The position numbers and the translations under genes were made by a program. A stretch of 64,000 nt of DNA, taken from the NCBI GenBank assembly GCA_947475415.1, contig CANJLH010000012.1, forward strand, positions 1 through 64,000, in the 5' to 3' direction. The first letter of the stretch is position 1; every line of letters starts with the position of its first letter. The notes below the pieces were generated by a model. That model ran no database searches and was not told the DNA's origin. It saw only the letters and a list, made by a program, of their open reading frames with translations. Positions 50,940-58,245 of the stretch are shown here, piece by piece. This DNA comes from Caulobacteraceae bacterium (GTDB lineage Bacteria > Pseudomonadota > Alphaproteobacteria > Caulobacterales > Caulobacteraceae).

Positions 50940-51854
50940 TCAGTCGCTCACCGCCTTGCCTTCGCCAAGATTGGCGCCGGCGCGGTCGAGGTTGGCGCGC
51001 ATGGGCAGTACGTCGGCCAGGCCCCAGCCGGGCAGCAGCCCACGCTCGGCGCAAAACTGCTGGGCGAAGATTGTGCGGCCGTTGAACTGGGCGGCCTCTG
51101 GCGCCGTGACCAGCCAGTTGACCGTGGCGGCGGAGACCTCCGGTGGGGCGCCGTCGGGTTTGAAGCCGTACTTGGCCATGTCCTGCTCGATGCGTTCGGT
51201 CCAGGTGAAGCCCGGGTCGACGTTGTAGGCGAGGACCCCCTGCCCTTCGGTCTCCACCGCGATGATGCCGGCCAGACGATGTGCGGCGGATTTCGACGCG
51301 CCGTAGGTGATGCCCCATCCGCCATCGCCGGCCGCCTTAGCCGGGCTGGAGACGGCGCTGACGCTGGTGAAGTTGATAATAATCCCGCTCCTCCGGGCCA
51401 GCATGCCGGGCAGCACCAATTTGGTGAGCTGCAGCGGGGTGAAAAAATTACCCCGCATCACCGCGTCGATCGCCCACATGGGCGTGTCGATGATCTTGTC
51501 CATGTGGCCAGGTCCGGTGTGGCGGGCGCAGTTGACCAGCACGTCGATGCGGCCCCAACGCTCCAGGGCGGTGGTGGCTGCCGCGGCCACGGAAGCCGGG
51601 TCGGTGATGTCGGCTGGCAACATCAGGCAACGCGCGCCCAGAGCCTCAATGGCGGCGGCGGTCTCGGCCAGGCTGCCCGGCAGCGGCGACCGGTCCGAGC
51701 CCTTGACGCTTGGGGAATGCTCCCGCTCCTCGCCAGGGTTAACCGAGCGGGCGGTGATGATCACATCGAGGCCGGCCTTGGCCAGCCAGATCGCCAGCAC
51801 CTTGCCGATGCCGCGGCTCGCGCCGGTGACCAGGGCTATCCGCCGCTCCGCCAT
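50940..51854 (-). CDS. Short-chain dehydrogenase/reductase
   Basis: 304 residues. IALVTGASRGIGKVLAIWLA is the cofactor loop, VLVNCARHTGPGH replaces NNAG, and the catalytic Ser...Tyr...Lys is present in INFTSVSAVSS and TYGASKSAA. A long loop after strand 2 (NPGEEREHSPSVKGSDRS) and an extended C-terminal segment (FNGRTIFAQQFCAERGLLPG) set it apart from ordinary members. The start at 51854 is preceded by GGAGAGGAAGC. It is the third gene of an MFS, Gfo/Idh/MocA, SDR operon. An alcohol or hydroxyacyl-CoA substrate is likely. Confidence 0.84.
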   Translation of the reverse strand: MAERRIALVTGASRGIGKVLAIWLAKAGLDVIITARSVNPGEEREHSPSVKGSDRSPLPGSLAETAAAIEALGARCLMLPADITDPASVAAAATTALERWGRIDVLVNCARHTGPGHMDKIIDTPMWAIDAVMRGNFFTPLQLTKLVLPGMLARRSGIIINFTSVSAVSSPAKAAGDGGWGITYGASKSAAHRLAGIIAVETEGQGVLAYNVDPGFTWTERIEQDMAKYGFKPDGAPPEVSAATVNWLVTAPEAAQFNGRTIFAQQFCAERGLLPGWGLADVLPMRANLDRAGANLGEGKAVSD

Positions 51855-51911
51855 GCTTCCTCTCCATTGGCTCGCCGAGCACAAGATGCGCGCCCGCGCA
51901 GAGGTGGGCAA

Positions 51912-52988
51912 TCAGATGCTCACACGGCCACCGCCTTTTGCCGCGGCGCGGATGGCGTCGAGCACCTGGTGCACGCGCACCGCACGGCCGAAATCCGGCA
52001 GGCTGGGATCGCCGGCGGCGAGGCGTGCGTACATGTAGCCGACGTTCTGCGCCGACCCGGCCGGAAGGCCCGCCGTCGGCGGGGCGATATCCGGCGTCAG
52101 CACTTCCCAGGCGCCGGCCTCGGCGCGCCAGCCCCGAATGCGGATCGGGGCGTTCTCGATCAAGCCGTCCATTTCCAGAATGATGCGGCCCAGCGAGCCG
52201 TCGATCTCTACCCGCGAGGTCGCCGGACAGACCGCTCCGCCCAGGAAGTTGGCGCTGAACACTGCCCCCTTCCGGTAGGCGCCGATCACGGCCAGATGGT
52301 CCGGCGCTGTGAAGGAAACCAACTCGCCGGTGGCGCGGACCCGGGCCTGGGCGCGCTTGGATTCCATGACCGCCTGCACGAAGGCCAGCTCATCGCCAAG
52401 GATGAAGTCCAGCGCGTCCAGGGTGTGCCCCCCCGGGATGGTGAGCAGATTGATCCCCTGGCTCTCGTCGGCCTGGTGCGGCAGGGTCAGCACCTCACCC
52501 CAGAAGGGATAGGCGCCCAGGAAGGCCACCGAGGTCACCTCGCCCACATAGCCCTCGGCCAGCAGGCCCTTTACATAAATCAGCTCCAGCGCCGCACGGG
52601 CTTGCAGGCCCACCACCGTTCGCAGTCCCTTTGCGCGGGCGAGGTCGGCCATGGCGACAGCCTCCTCTGTTGTGCGCCCCAGCGGCCACTCGCAGTAAAC
52701 CGGCTTGCCCGCTTCAAGCGCCGGCATGACCGCGGCGAAATGGTCAGGAACCTTCACCGAGACGGCGACAAGGTCCACCTGGCTTGAACGGGCGAGCTCG
52801 CCGGCATCGAGGAAGCCCTGAGCGTTCAGGGCGCCTGCGGCGGCGTCGGCGCTTTCCTTGCGCGTGGTGCAAACCGCGCTGACCAGATATCCGTCCAGAG
52901 CCTTGAGTGCTGGAATGTGCGACGCGGCGGCCCAGCCCACCTCCACATTGCCGCCGACGATACCGACTCGGGTAGGTGAGGTGGACAT
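51912..52988 (-). CDS. Gfo/Idh/MocA-family oxidoreductase
   Basis: 358 residues. The N-terminal Rossmann fold has RVGIVGGNVEVGWAAASHIP, VDLVAVSVKVPDHFAAVMPA and the conserved GKPVYCEWPLGRT, where E/W-P replaces the common EKP. The C-terminal beta-sheet domain has VGEVTSVAFLGAYPFW and TIPGGHTLDALDFILGDELA, with the GGH element supplying a conserved His. The layout is like the Gal80/galactose-dehydrogenase-like subgroup. It may dehydrogenate a sugar or polyol, or act on another secondary alcohol. It lies 18 bases after the MFS gene and 57 before the SDR gene. Confidence 0.86.
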   Translation of the reverse strand: MSTSPTRVGIVGGNVEVGWAAASHIPALKALDGYLVSAVCTTRKESADAAAGALNAQGFLDAGELARSSQVDLVAVSVKVPDHFAAVMPALEAGKPVYCEWPLGRTTEEAVAMADLARAKGLRTVVGLQARAALELIYVKGLLAEGYVGEVTSVAFLGAYPFWGEVLTLPHQADESQGINLLTIPGGHTLDALDFILGDELAFVQAVMESKRAQARVRATGELVSFTAPDHLAVIGAYRKGAVFSANFLGGAVCPATSRVEIDGSLGRIILEMDGLIENAPIRIRGWRAEAGAWEVLTPDIAPPTAGLPAGSAQNVGYMYARLAAGDPSLPDFGRAVRVHQVLDAIRAAAKGGGRVSI

Positions 52989-53006
52989 GGGCGGCTCCAG
53001 TAGATG

Positions 53007-54335
53007 TCAATCCGCGGCGGGTGCGGCGCGCATGATCTTGCCGACTTGCAACTGGATCGTCACGGAGATTGCAGCAGCGGCGAGTAGGCAGATCGCCATG
53101 GCCGGTCCCAGCATGGTCTTGTCCCCCAGCACATGCTCGGCCACCAGCGGCACCGCCGGGGGGCCGATCAGCGAGCCGATCAGGGTGATCAGCGCCAGGA
53201 ACACCGCTGAAGCCAGGCCCCGCAACCGGTCGGGGGTGAACATCTGCAGCGCCGCGGCGGCATAACCGACGTAGGGGTAGGTCAGGCAGTAGAACACCGC
53301 CTGGCCCACGAAGAAAAACGCAGGATTGCGCGACAGGATCGAGAACGCCAGCAACGGCGCTGAGAACAGGATGCCACAGATGTGGTAGCGGACATGAGCG
53401 TCCTTGACGCCGCGACTATAGAGCCAGTCGACAATGGCGGCGCCGCCCAACTGGCCGATAGCTCCGGCGATCACCACCACCAGCCCATAGCGCACGCCCA
53501 CGACCTTGGCGTTCCAGTCGAAGGTGCGGATCAGGAAAGTGGGGCCCCAGGCGATCATCACATTGGCGGCGATGTTGGTGCAGCCGAAGGCAACCGGAAT
53601 ACCCAACGCCACCTGCCAGTTCTGACGATAGAAGGCCAGGGCCTCGCCCTTTTCCCGCGGCTCAGCGACGGCGCGGGCGCGGCGCCGGGTGTCGCGGATG
53701 GTGAACATCAGCGGCGCCAACAGGACCGGCGGGGCGCCGACGATCAGGAACACCGCCTGCCAGGATTTGAGCTGGCCCAGCACCGGCACAATGATTGGCG
53801 GACCGTGGGTCACCAGATGGACGACATAACCGGTGAAGGCCAGCGCCAGCCCCGCCCCGATCACCGAGCCCATGGTGAATACAGATATCGCCAACGCCAG
53901 CCTGCGCCGCGGGAACCGCTCGCTGATCATCGAGTGGGCGGCGGGAGTCAGCACCGACTCTCCCACGCCAACTCCCATGCGGCCGATCAGCAATTGGACG
54001 AAGGATCCCGCCAGGCCGCACGCGCAAGTGGCCGCGCCCCACAGCACGATGCCGAAACTCACCAGTCCGCGGCGGGACACCCGGTCCAGCAGCCAACCCA
54101 TCGGCAGACCGCACAGGGCGTAGAAGATGGCGAAGGCCGGGCCCTGCAGCAGGCTGATCTGGAAGTCGGAAAGTCCCAGGTCCCGCTCCAGGGGCTGCAC
54201 CATCATGGAGATCACGCCCCGGTCGATGGAGGAGAAAATGTAGAACAGAAGCAAGACCGCAATCATGTACCAGGCGGCGAACCCGCCGCCCGCCTCGTCC
54301 TGTGCGGTCTGCGGCCCAGTCTGCGTGATCGCCAT
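53007..54335 (-). CDS. MFS transporter (12-helix type)
   Basis: 442 residues with about 12 membrane helices. The first helix region is WYMIAVLLLFYIFSSIDRGV with the conserved Asp-Arg, GLPMGWLLDRVSRRGLVSFG is motif A between helices 2 and 3, and VGVGESVLTPAAHSMISERF follows as in anion:cation symporter-like carriers. It probably imports an organic acid. The start at 54335 follows GGGGGAAAC. It is the first gene of the operon with the Gfo/Idh/MocA and SDR genes, so it likely carries the substrate of those enzymes. Confidence 0.87.
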   Translation of the reverse strand: MAITQTGPQTAQDEAGGGFAAWYMIAVLLLFYIFSSIDRGVISMMVQPLERDLGLSDFQISLLQGPAFAIFYALCGLPMGWLLDRVSRRGLVSFGIVLWGAATCACGLAGSFVQLLIGRMGVGVGESVLTPAAHSMISERFPRRRLALAISVFTMGSVIGAGLALAFTGYVVHLVTHGPPIIVPVLGQLKSWQAVFLIVGAPPVLLAPLMFTIRDTRRRARAVAEPREKGEALAFYRQNWQVALGIPVAFGCTNIAANVMIAWGPTFLIRTFDWNAKVVGVRYGLVVVIAGAIGQLGGAAIVDWLYSRGVKDAHVRYHICGILFSAPLLAFSILSRNPAFFFVGQAVFYCLTYPYVGYAAAALQMFTPDRLRGLASAVFLALITLIGSLIGPPAVPLVAEHVLGDKTMLGPAMAICLLAAAAISVTIQLQVGKIMRAAPAAD

Positions 54336-54441
54336 GTTTCCCCCGGACATGCATCGGGCGCGACCAGCTGGCCGCGCCCGAATGGTTGTCCGCAGTGTCG
54401 CCGCAATTCGGCGCGGCGCGCAAGCCGCTCCGGATTTCGGT

Positions 54442-55105
54442 CTATTCTTCGCCGAAGGTCTTCTTGACCGACACGCCAAACATGCGCGGTTCGCCAACGA
54501 CGCCCACCTGGATGCCGCCCACTGAGCCACCATCGGTGCCGGCGTAGGCGTATTTCTTGCCAAAGGCGTTGTTGACGAAGGCCTGGAAGAACAGGCCCTT
54601 ATCCTTCATCGCATAGTCCACCGACAGGTTCATTAGGCCCAGGTCGGCTGAGCCGTTGGAGAACTGGGCGCTGGCCGAGGGCAACAGCCGCTTGACCACC
54701 GCCTTGTCCAGGAACGGATTGATGAACCGGTCCGAGGGAGTGGCGTGGCCGGTGTAGGCCCAGTTGGCGGTGAAGCCGAGGTCGCCCTCACCCACTTGCC
54801 GCACATAACGCGCATTGAGCGAATACATATGCGGCGGGTTGGGCAGCTTTTCGCCGGAGGCGTCCTTGGGCGGGCGACCGCCGAACTGCACAGCGCCCGG
54901 GAACCTGTTATATTTGCCGTTGAAGTAGGAATAGGCGGCGCTGAGCGTCAGGCCTTCCGTGGGCACCGCGGTGATCTCGGCCTCAAAGCCTTTGATGGTC
55001 GCGCTGAGTGGGGTCGCTGAGCACCGCGAACGGCGTGTCGAGGTTGCCGTTTTCACGCCGCCGGTATTTCTCGAACTTCAGGTCGGCGTGATCGACGGCG
55101 CCAAC
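54442..55105 (-). pseudogene. TonB-dependent receptor remnant (5'-deleted, frameshifted)
   Basis: Only about 220 residues of the beta-barrel end remain. The longest open frame contains ATIKGFEAEITAVPTEGLTL, SAAYSYFNGKYN, YSLNARYVRQVGEG and a C-terminal VGVVGEPRMFGVSVKKTF. Just upstream (about 55025-55105) the neighbouring frame continues the homologous barrel (HADLKFEKYRRRENGNLDTP, then FAVLSD), so there is a frameshift near 55015. The plug and most of the barrel, over 500 residues in a normal receptor, are missing. The remnant begins directly after the GMC oxidoreductase stop, indicating a deletion. A functional receptor is not expected. Confidence 0.8.
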
Positions 55106-55122
55106 ATGAGCGCTGCAAACTC

Positions 55123-56688
55123 TCAGCCGCCCAACCGCTCGATCAGGTGGTCGCCGACCCGCATGGCGTTGGCCACCACGGTCAGGGTTGGGTTCACCGC
55201 CGCGACCGACGGGAAGAAGCTGGTGTCGACAACGTAGAGGTTGTCGAGTTCATGGGCCTTGCACCAGGGGTCAAGCACCGAGCCCGCGGGATCACGCCCA
55301 AACCGCACTGTGCCGGCCTGGTGCGCCGTGCCTTGCAGCGGCAACAGGCTATCGAACTGGAAATGGTGCTGCGAGATCGGGTGGGCGTGATCGACAAAGT
55401 CGTCGAGGGACGCGTCCAGCCGCTTCACCAACCGCTCGTGACCCTCAAGATTGTTGAAGGTGTAGTCGAGGTTGATCTGTCCGTCGCCGGTCAGATGCAC
55501 CCGGTTCTGCGGCAACGGCAGGTCCTCGGAGATCACCAGCATCGCCAGCATGCGCTTGGCCAGGCCTTCGGAAATGACGTTCGGCACCAGGCCGGGGGGC
55601 AGCCAGTCGGCGATCTGGCCCTCAAGCGTCTGGCCGGACATGTATTCCAGCATCTGGATGTGGCCCATGGGCTTGTCGTAGCCCCCGGCGGCATCCCCCC
55701 AGTAGAAATCGTTGACCGCCAGGGTCTTGGGAAAGGCGATGTCCAGGGGCTTGGCCGCCAGGGAGATCATGGCGGTGAGCGTATGGAACATATAGTTGCG
55801 GCCGACCTGGTCGGATCCGTTGGCGAGTCCGTTCGGATGGGCCGGATTGGCCGAGGCCAGCAGCACCGCGGCGCTGTTGGCTGCGCCGGCGGCGAGAGCG
55901 ATAATGTCGCCGGTCCATCGCTCCTCCCCCTCAGCGGTGCGGCAGACCACTCCGGTTGCGGACCGTCCTGCCGCGTCAGTTTCGATCCGCACCACCTTGC
56001 GGCCGGGGAGCAGGGTCACATTGGCCATGTCCAGCAGTGGATCGATGGCGATGGACCGCGCGTCGGACTTCGCCTTCAGCAGGCAGGGGTAGCCGCCGCA
56101 GGTCTTGCACTTGATACAGCCGGACCGAAAGGGTCGGTCCTGGTCGAGGTCCACGCCCAGGGGCAAGGCGAAGGGTCGCCAGCCAAGTGATTCCCAATGG
56201 GTCTTGAGCTGCTGGATACCGGGGTCATGATTGACGGCGCCGAAAGCGTAGGCCGGTTCGTCGCCGCTCTCCGTCGGATCCACCCCGCGCTGTCCGTGCA
56301 CCCGCCACAGCGTCTCGGCTTCGCGGTAGTAGGGCGCCATGTCAGTCAGGCTTATCGGCCACGCGGGGGACACCCCGCCGCCGTGACGAACTTCGTCGAA
56401 ATCACCTTTTCTCAGTCGCATGAGGGCCGCGCCATAGAAGCTGGTGTTGCCGCCGACCCAATAGTGAGTGTTGGGAACGAAAGGCTTGTGCGCCTTGTCC
56501 AGCCAGGTTTCACGGGTGCGGTAGCGGCGCTCGACGAACACCGCGTGCGGGCTCCAGTTTTCCGGCTCCCGCGGCAGGTGTTGGCCGCGTTCGAGGATTA
56601 GGATCTTCTTGCCGGTCGGGGCTAGCCGCTGGGCCAGGGTGGCGCCGCCAGCTCCGCTTCCGATTATGATCACATCGTAGTGGGACAT
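55123..56688 (-). CDS. GMC-family oxidoreductase with central cysteine cluster
   Basis: 521 residues. The FAD motif IIGSGAGGATLAQRLA is at residue 8, followed by ILILERGQ. YWVGGNTSFYGAALMR marks the substrate domain start. Around residues 189-200 CIKCKTCGGYPC gives four closely spaced cysteines (spacing C-x2-C-x2-C-x4-C) that could hold a metal or iron-sulfur centre. The C-terminus has HPISQHHFQFDS and DTSFFPSVAAVNPTLTVVAN, the conserved GMC C-terminal. No signal peptide is seen. It lies five bases after the upstream SDR gene. Related enzymes oxidise sugars or sterol-like alcohols; the substrate here is unknown. Confidence 0.87.
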   Translation of the reverse strand: MSHYDVIIIGSGAGGATLAQRLAPTGKKILILERGQHLPREPENWSPHAVFVERRYRTRETWLDKAHKPFVPNTHYWVGGNTSFYGAALMRLRKGDFDEVRHGGGVSPAWPISLTDMAPYYREAETLWRVHGQRGVDPTESGDEPAYAFGAVNHDPGIQQLKTHWESLGWRPFALPLGVDLDQDRPFRSGCIKCKTCGGYPCLLKAKSDARSIAIDPLLDMANVTLLPGRKVVRIETDAAGRSATGVVCRTAEGEERWTGDIIALAAGAANSAAVLLASANPAHPNGLANGSDQVGRNYMFHTLTAMISLAAKPLDIAFPKTLAVNDFYWGDAAGGYDKPMGHIQMLEYMSGQTLEGQIADWLPPGLVPNVISEGLAKRMLAMLVISEDLPLPQNRVHLTGDGQINLDYTFNNLEGHERLVKRLDASLDDFVDHAHPISQHHFQFDSLLPLQGTAHQAGTVRFGRDPAGSVLDPWCKAHELDNLYVVDTSFFPSVAAVNPTLTVVANAMRVGDHLIERLGG

Positions 56689-56692
56689 TGCC

Positions 56693-57514
56693 TCACGCCT
56701 TCAGGTGATACTTCGCTGAGCCGCGGCGAATGATCGCCGAGACCAGCGGCTCGGGCGCATAGCGCAGCATCATCGCCGCGAGCTTGTTGAGCGCGCCGGG
56801 CACAATGACTGTGCGGCCGCGCGCGACACCGGACAAGGTTGCGGCCACCACCTGCTCGGCGGTCTGAAAAAATCTGCGGGGCGCCTGATCCATCAGTTCC
56901 TGGGTGCCGTTGGCGGCGGCGAATTCGGTCAGAGTGAACCCGGGGCAGACCGCACTTACCCTGATCCCCTTTGCGCTTAGCTCTGCGTCCAGGGACTGGG
57001 TGAATTTGATCATCAGACTCTTGGCGCCAGGATAGAGGGTGTGTCCCGCTGCGCCTGGCGATAACCCCGCCAGAGAGGCGACATTGATAATCGTTCCCGC
57101 CCCACGCTGCTCCATGGCCGGAATGACGCCATAGGCGAGACCGCAGGCGTTCACCACTAGGGTCATCAGAAAGTCCCGCTGACGCTCCCATGCGACGCCA
57201 GTGTAACTCTGGGCGAGGCTGAAGCCGGCGTTGTTGACCAGCACGTCCACCGTCCTGCCCCGCGCCGCCACCGCCGTCAGCACGCCCAAATGCGCCTCAA
57301 AGGCCGCCAGGTCGGCCGAGTGAGAGAAGGCCTCGACGCCATGGCGAGCGGCCAGTTCCTGGCCCAGGGCTTCGAGGCGGTCGAGCCTTCGGGCGACCAG
57401 CATCAGGTCATGGCCCCGGGCGGCGTATGCCCGCGCAAACGCCGCGCCAATGCCCGCCGAGGCGCCGGTGATCAACGCGAGGGGCCGGGGGCTGGAGGGC
57501 GGTTCCATGGACAT
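56693..57514 (-). CDS. Short-chain dehydrogenase/reductase
   Basis: 273 residues. ITGASAGIGAAFARAYAARG is the cofactor loop, LMLVARRLDRLEAL carries an Arg that favours NADP(H), NNAGFSLAQ is intact, and the catalytic pair occurs as INVASLAG and YPGAKSLMI. The C-terminal extension (PGALNKLAAMMLRYAPEP) is typical of the YqjQ/DltE-like group with a hydrophobic tail. ATGs at 57514 and 57508 are both possible, with a weak ribosome site. It is the upstream gene of a two-gene unit with the GMC oxidoreductase. Confidence 0.84.
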   Translation of the reverse strand: MSMEPPSSPRPLALITGASAGIGAAFARAYAARGHDLMLVARRLDRLEALGQELAARHGVEAFSHSADLAAFEAHLGVLTAVAARGRTVDVLVNNAGFSLAQSYTGVAWERQRDFLMTLVVNACGLAYGVIPAMEQRGAGTIINVASLAGLSPGAAGHTLYPGAKSLMIKFTQSLDAELSAKGIRVSAVCPGFTLTEFAAANGTQELMDQAPRRFFQTAEQVVAATLSGVARGRTVIVPGALNKLAAMMLRYAPEPLVSAIIRRGSAKYHLKA

Positions 57515-57705
57515 GTTCACTGCTTTGATTCGACGCCGCCGCCAGCCGACGCCGCGCCCCTTGACCTCAATCAATGCTCCGTGGCGGCGGGGGCGATGAT
57601 AATGATGCCCGTATGGTCGCCCGCATTCGCCAAGGCTCGGAGGACATCTTGCGCCCCCAATTGGCTCAACGCCAAGTCCTGCGATGCCCGTAGGTCGAAG
57701 CAGGA

Positions 57706-57791
57706 TGGTGCCCCAGGTCGGACTCGAACCAACACGTCCTCACGGACAACAGATTTTGAGTCTGCCGCGTCTACCATTTCGCCACTGGGGC
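57706..57791 (-). tRNA. tRNA-Leu (anticodon CAA)
   Basis: Read on the minus strand: a 7-base-pair acceptor stem GCCCCAG/CTGGGGC, a D-arm with TGGCGAAATGG, an anticodon stem GCAGA/TCTGT with loop CTCAAAA giving anticodon CAA (reads UUG), a long class II variable arm (GTCCGTGAGGAC region), and TTCGAGTCC in the T-loop. A discriminator A and an encoded CCA (57706-57708) follow. It lies alone between an SDR gene and feoA. Confidence 0.95.
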
Positions 57792-57870
57792 CCAGGGCTG
57801 AGCGCCCCTGCTAGAGAATTCGTCTGGCTGCCGCAAGCGCGAGCGCCCCTGACTCTGGACAAATCGGACA

Positions 57871-57894
57871 TTGAATGATAATAACTCGCAATAA
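57871..57894 (+). promoter_or_regulatory. Putative Fur-type iron box upstream of feoA
   Basis: AATGATAATAACTCGCAATAA resembles the AT-rich, partially palindromic Fur sites that precede feo genes in alphaproteobacteria (AATGATAAT half-site, then a TTGCGAG-like half on the other strand). It lies about 25 bases upstream of feoA. The match is imperfect, so only family context supports it. Confidence 0.4.
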
Positions 57895-57918
57895 CAAATA
57901 CGGGGGCGCATAGACCAA

Positions 57919-58245
57919 ATGAATGATCCGTCCGCATCAACGTCGGCGGAAGCCGATTTCGGGGCCGTCGCCGTGCTGCCTCTGGGCGAAATGCGGGTCG
58001 GACAGGCTGGGGTGATCGTCGAGGTGACTGCGCAGGCGCCGGGCGGCGACCAGAACCTCAGCGCCGAGGAGTTGCACCAGCGCCTGCTGGAGTTCGGCTT
58101 TGTCGAGGGCGCGCATGTGGCGGTGTTGCACGAAGGCGCCATCCGGCGAGACCCGATCGCCGTGAAGCTGGACGACATGCGCGTCGGCGTCCGCCGGCGG
58201 GACGCCCGGGGCGTCACGGTGCTGCTGGACAAGCCACGCCCGTGA
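57919..58245 (+). CDS. feoA: Ferrous iron transport protein A
   Basis: 108 residues with the SH3-like FeoA fold: LPLGEMRVGQAGVIVEVTAQ at the start, EELHQRLLEFGFVEGAHVAV in the middle, and GAIRRDPIAVKLDDMRVGVR toward the end. An N-terminal extension of about 15 residues precedes it. FeoA is a cytoplasmic partner needed for FeoB activity. It overlaps the start of feoB by four bases, so the two are co-translated. The upstream AT-rich box suggests iron control. Confidence 0.9.
   Translation: MNDPSASTSAEADFGAVAVLPLGEMRVGQAGVIVEVTAQAPGGDQNLSAEELHQRLLEFGFVEGAHVAVLHEGAIRRDPIAVKLDDMRVGVRRRDARGVTVLLDKPRP

Noticed and set aside
50934..52787. 617-codon plus-strand reading frame
   Set aside because: It lies antisense to the SDR and Gfo/Idh/MocA genes, is rich in Gly/Arg/His runs, and is a by-product of high third-position GC. 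The minus-strand genes have full domain evidence.
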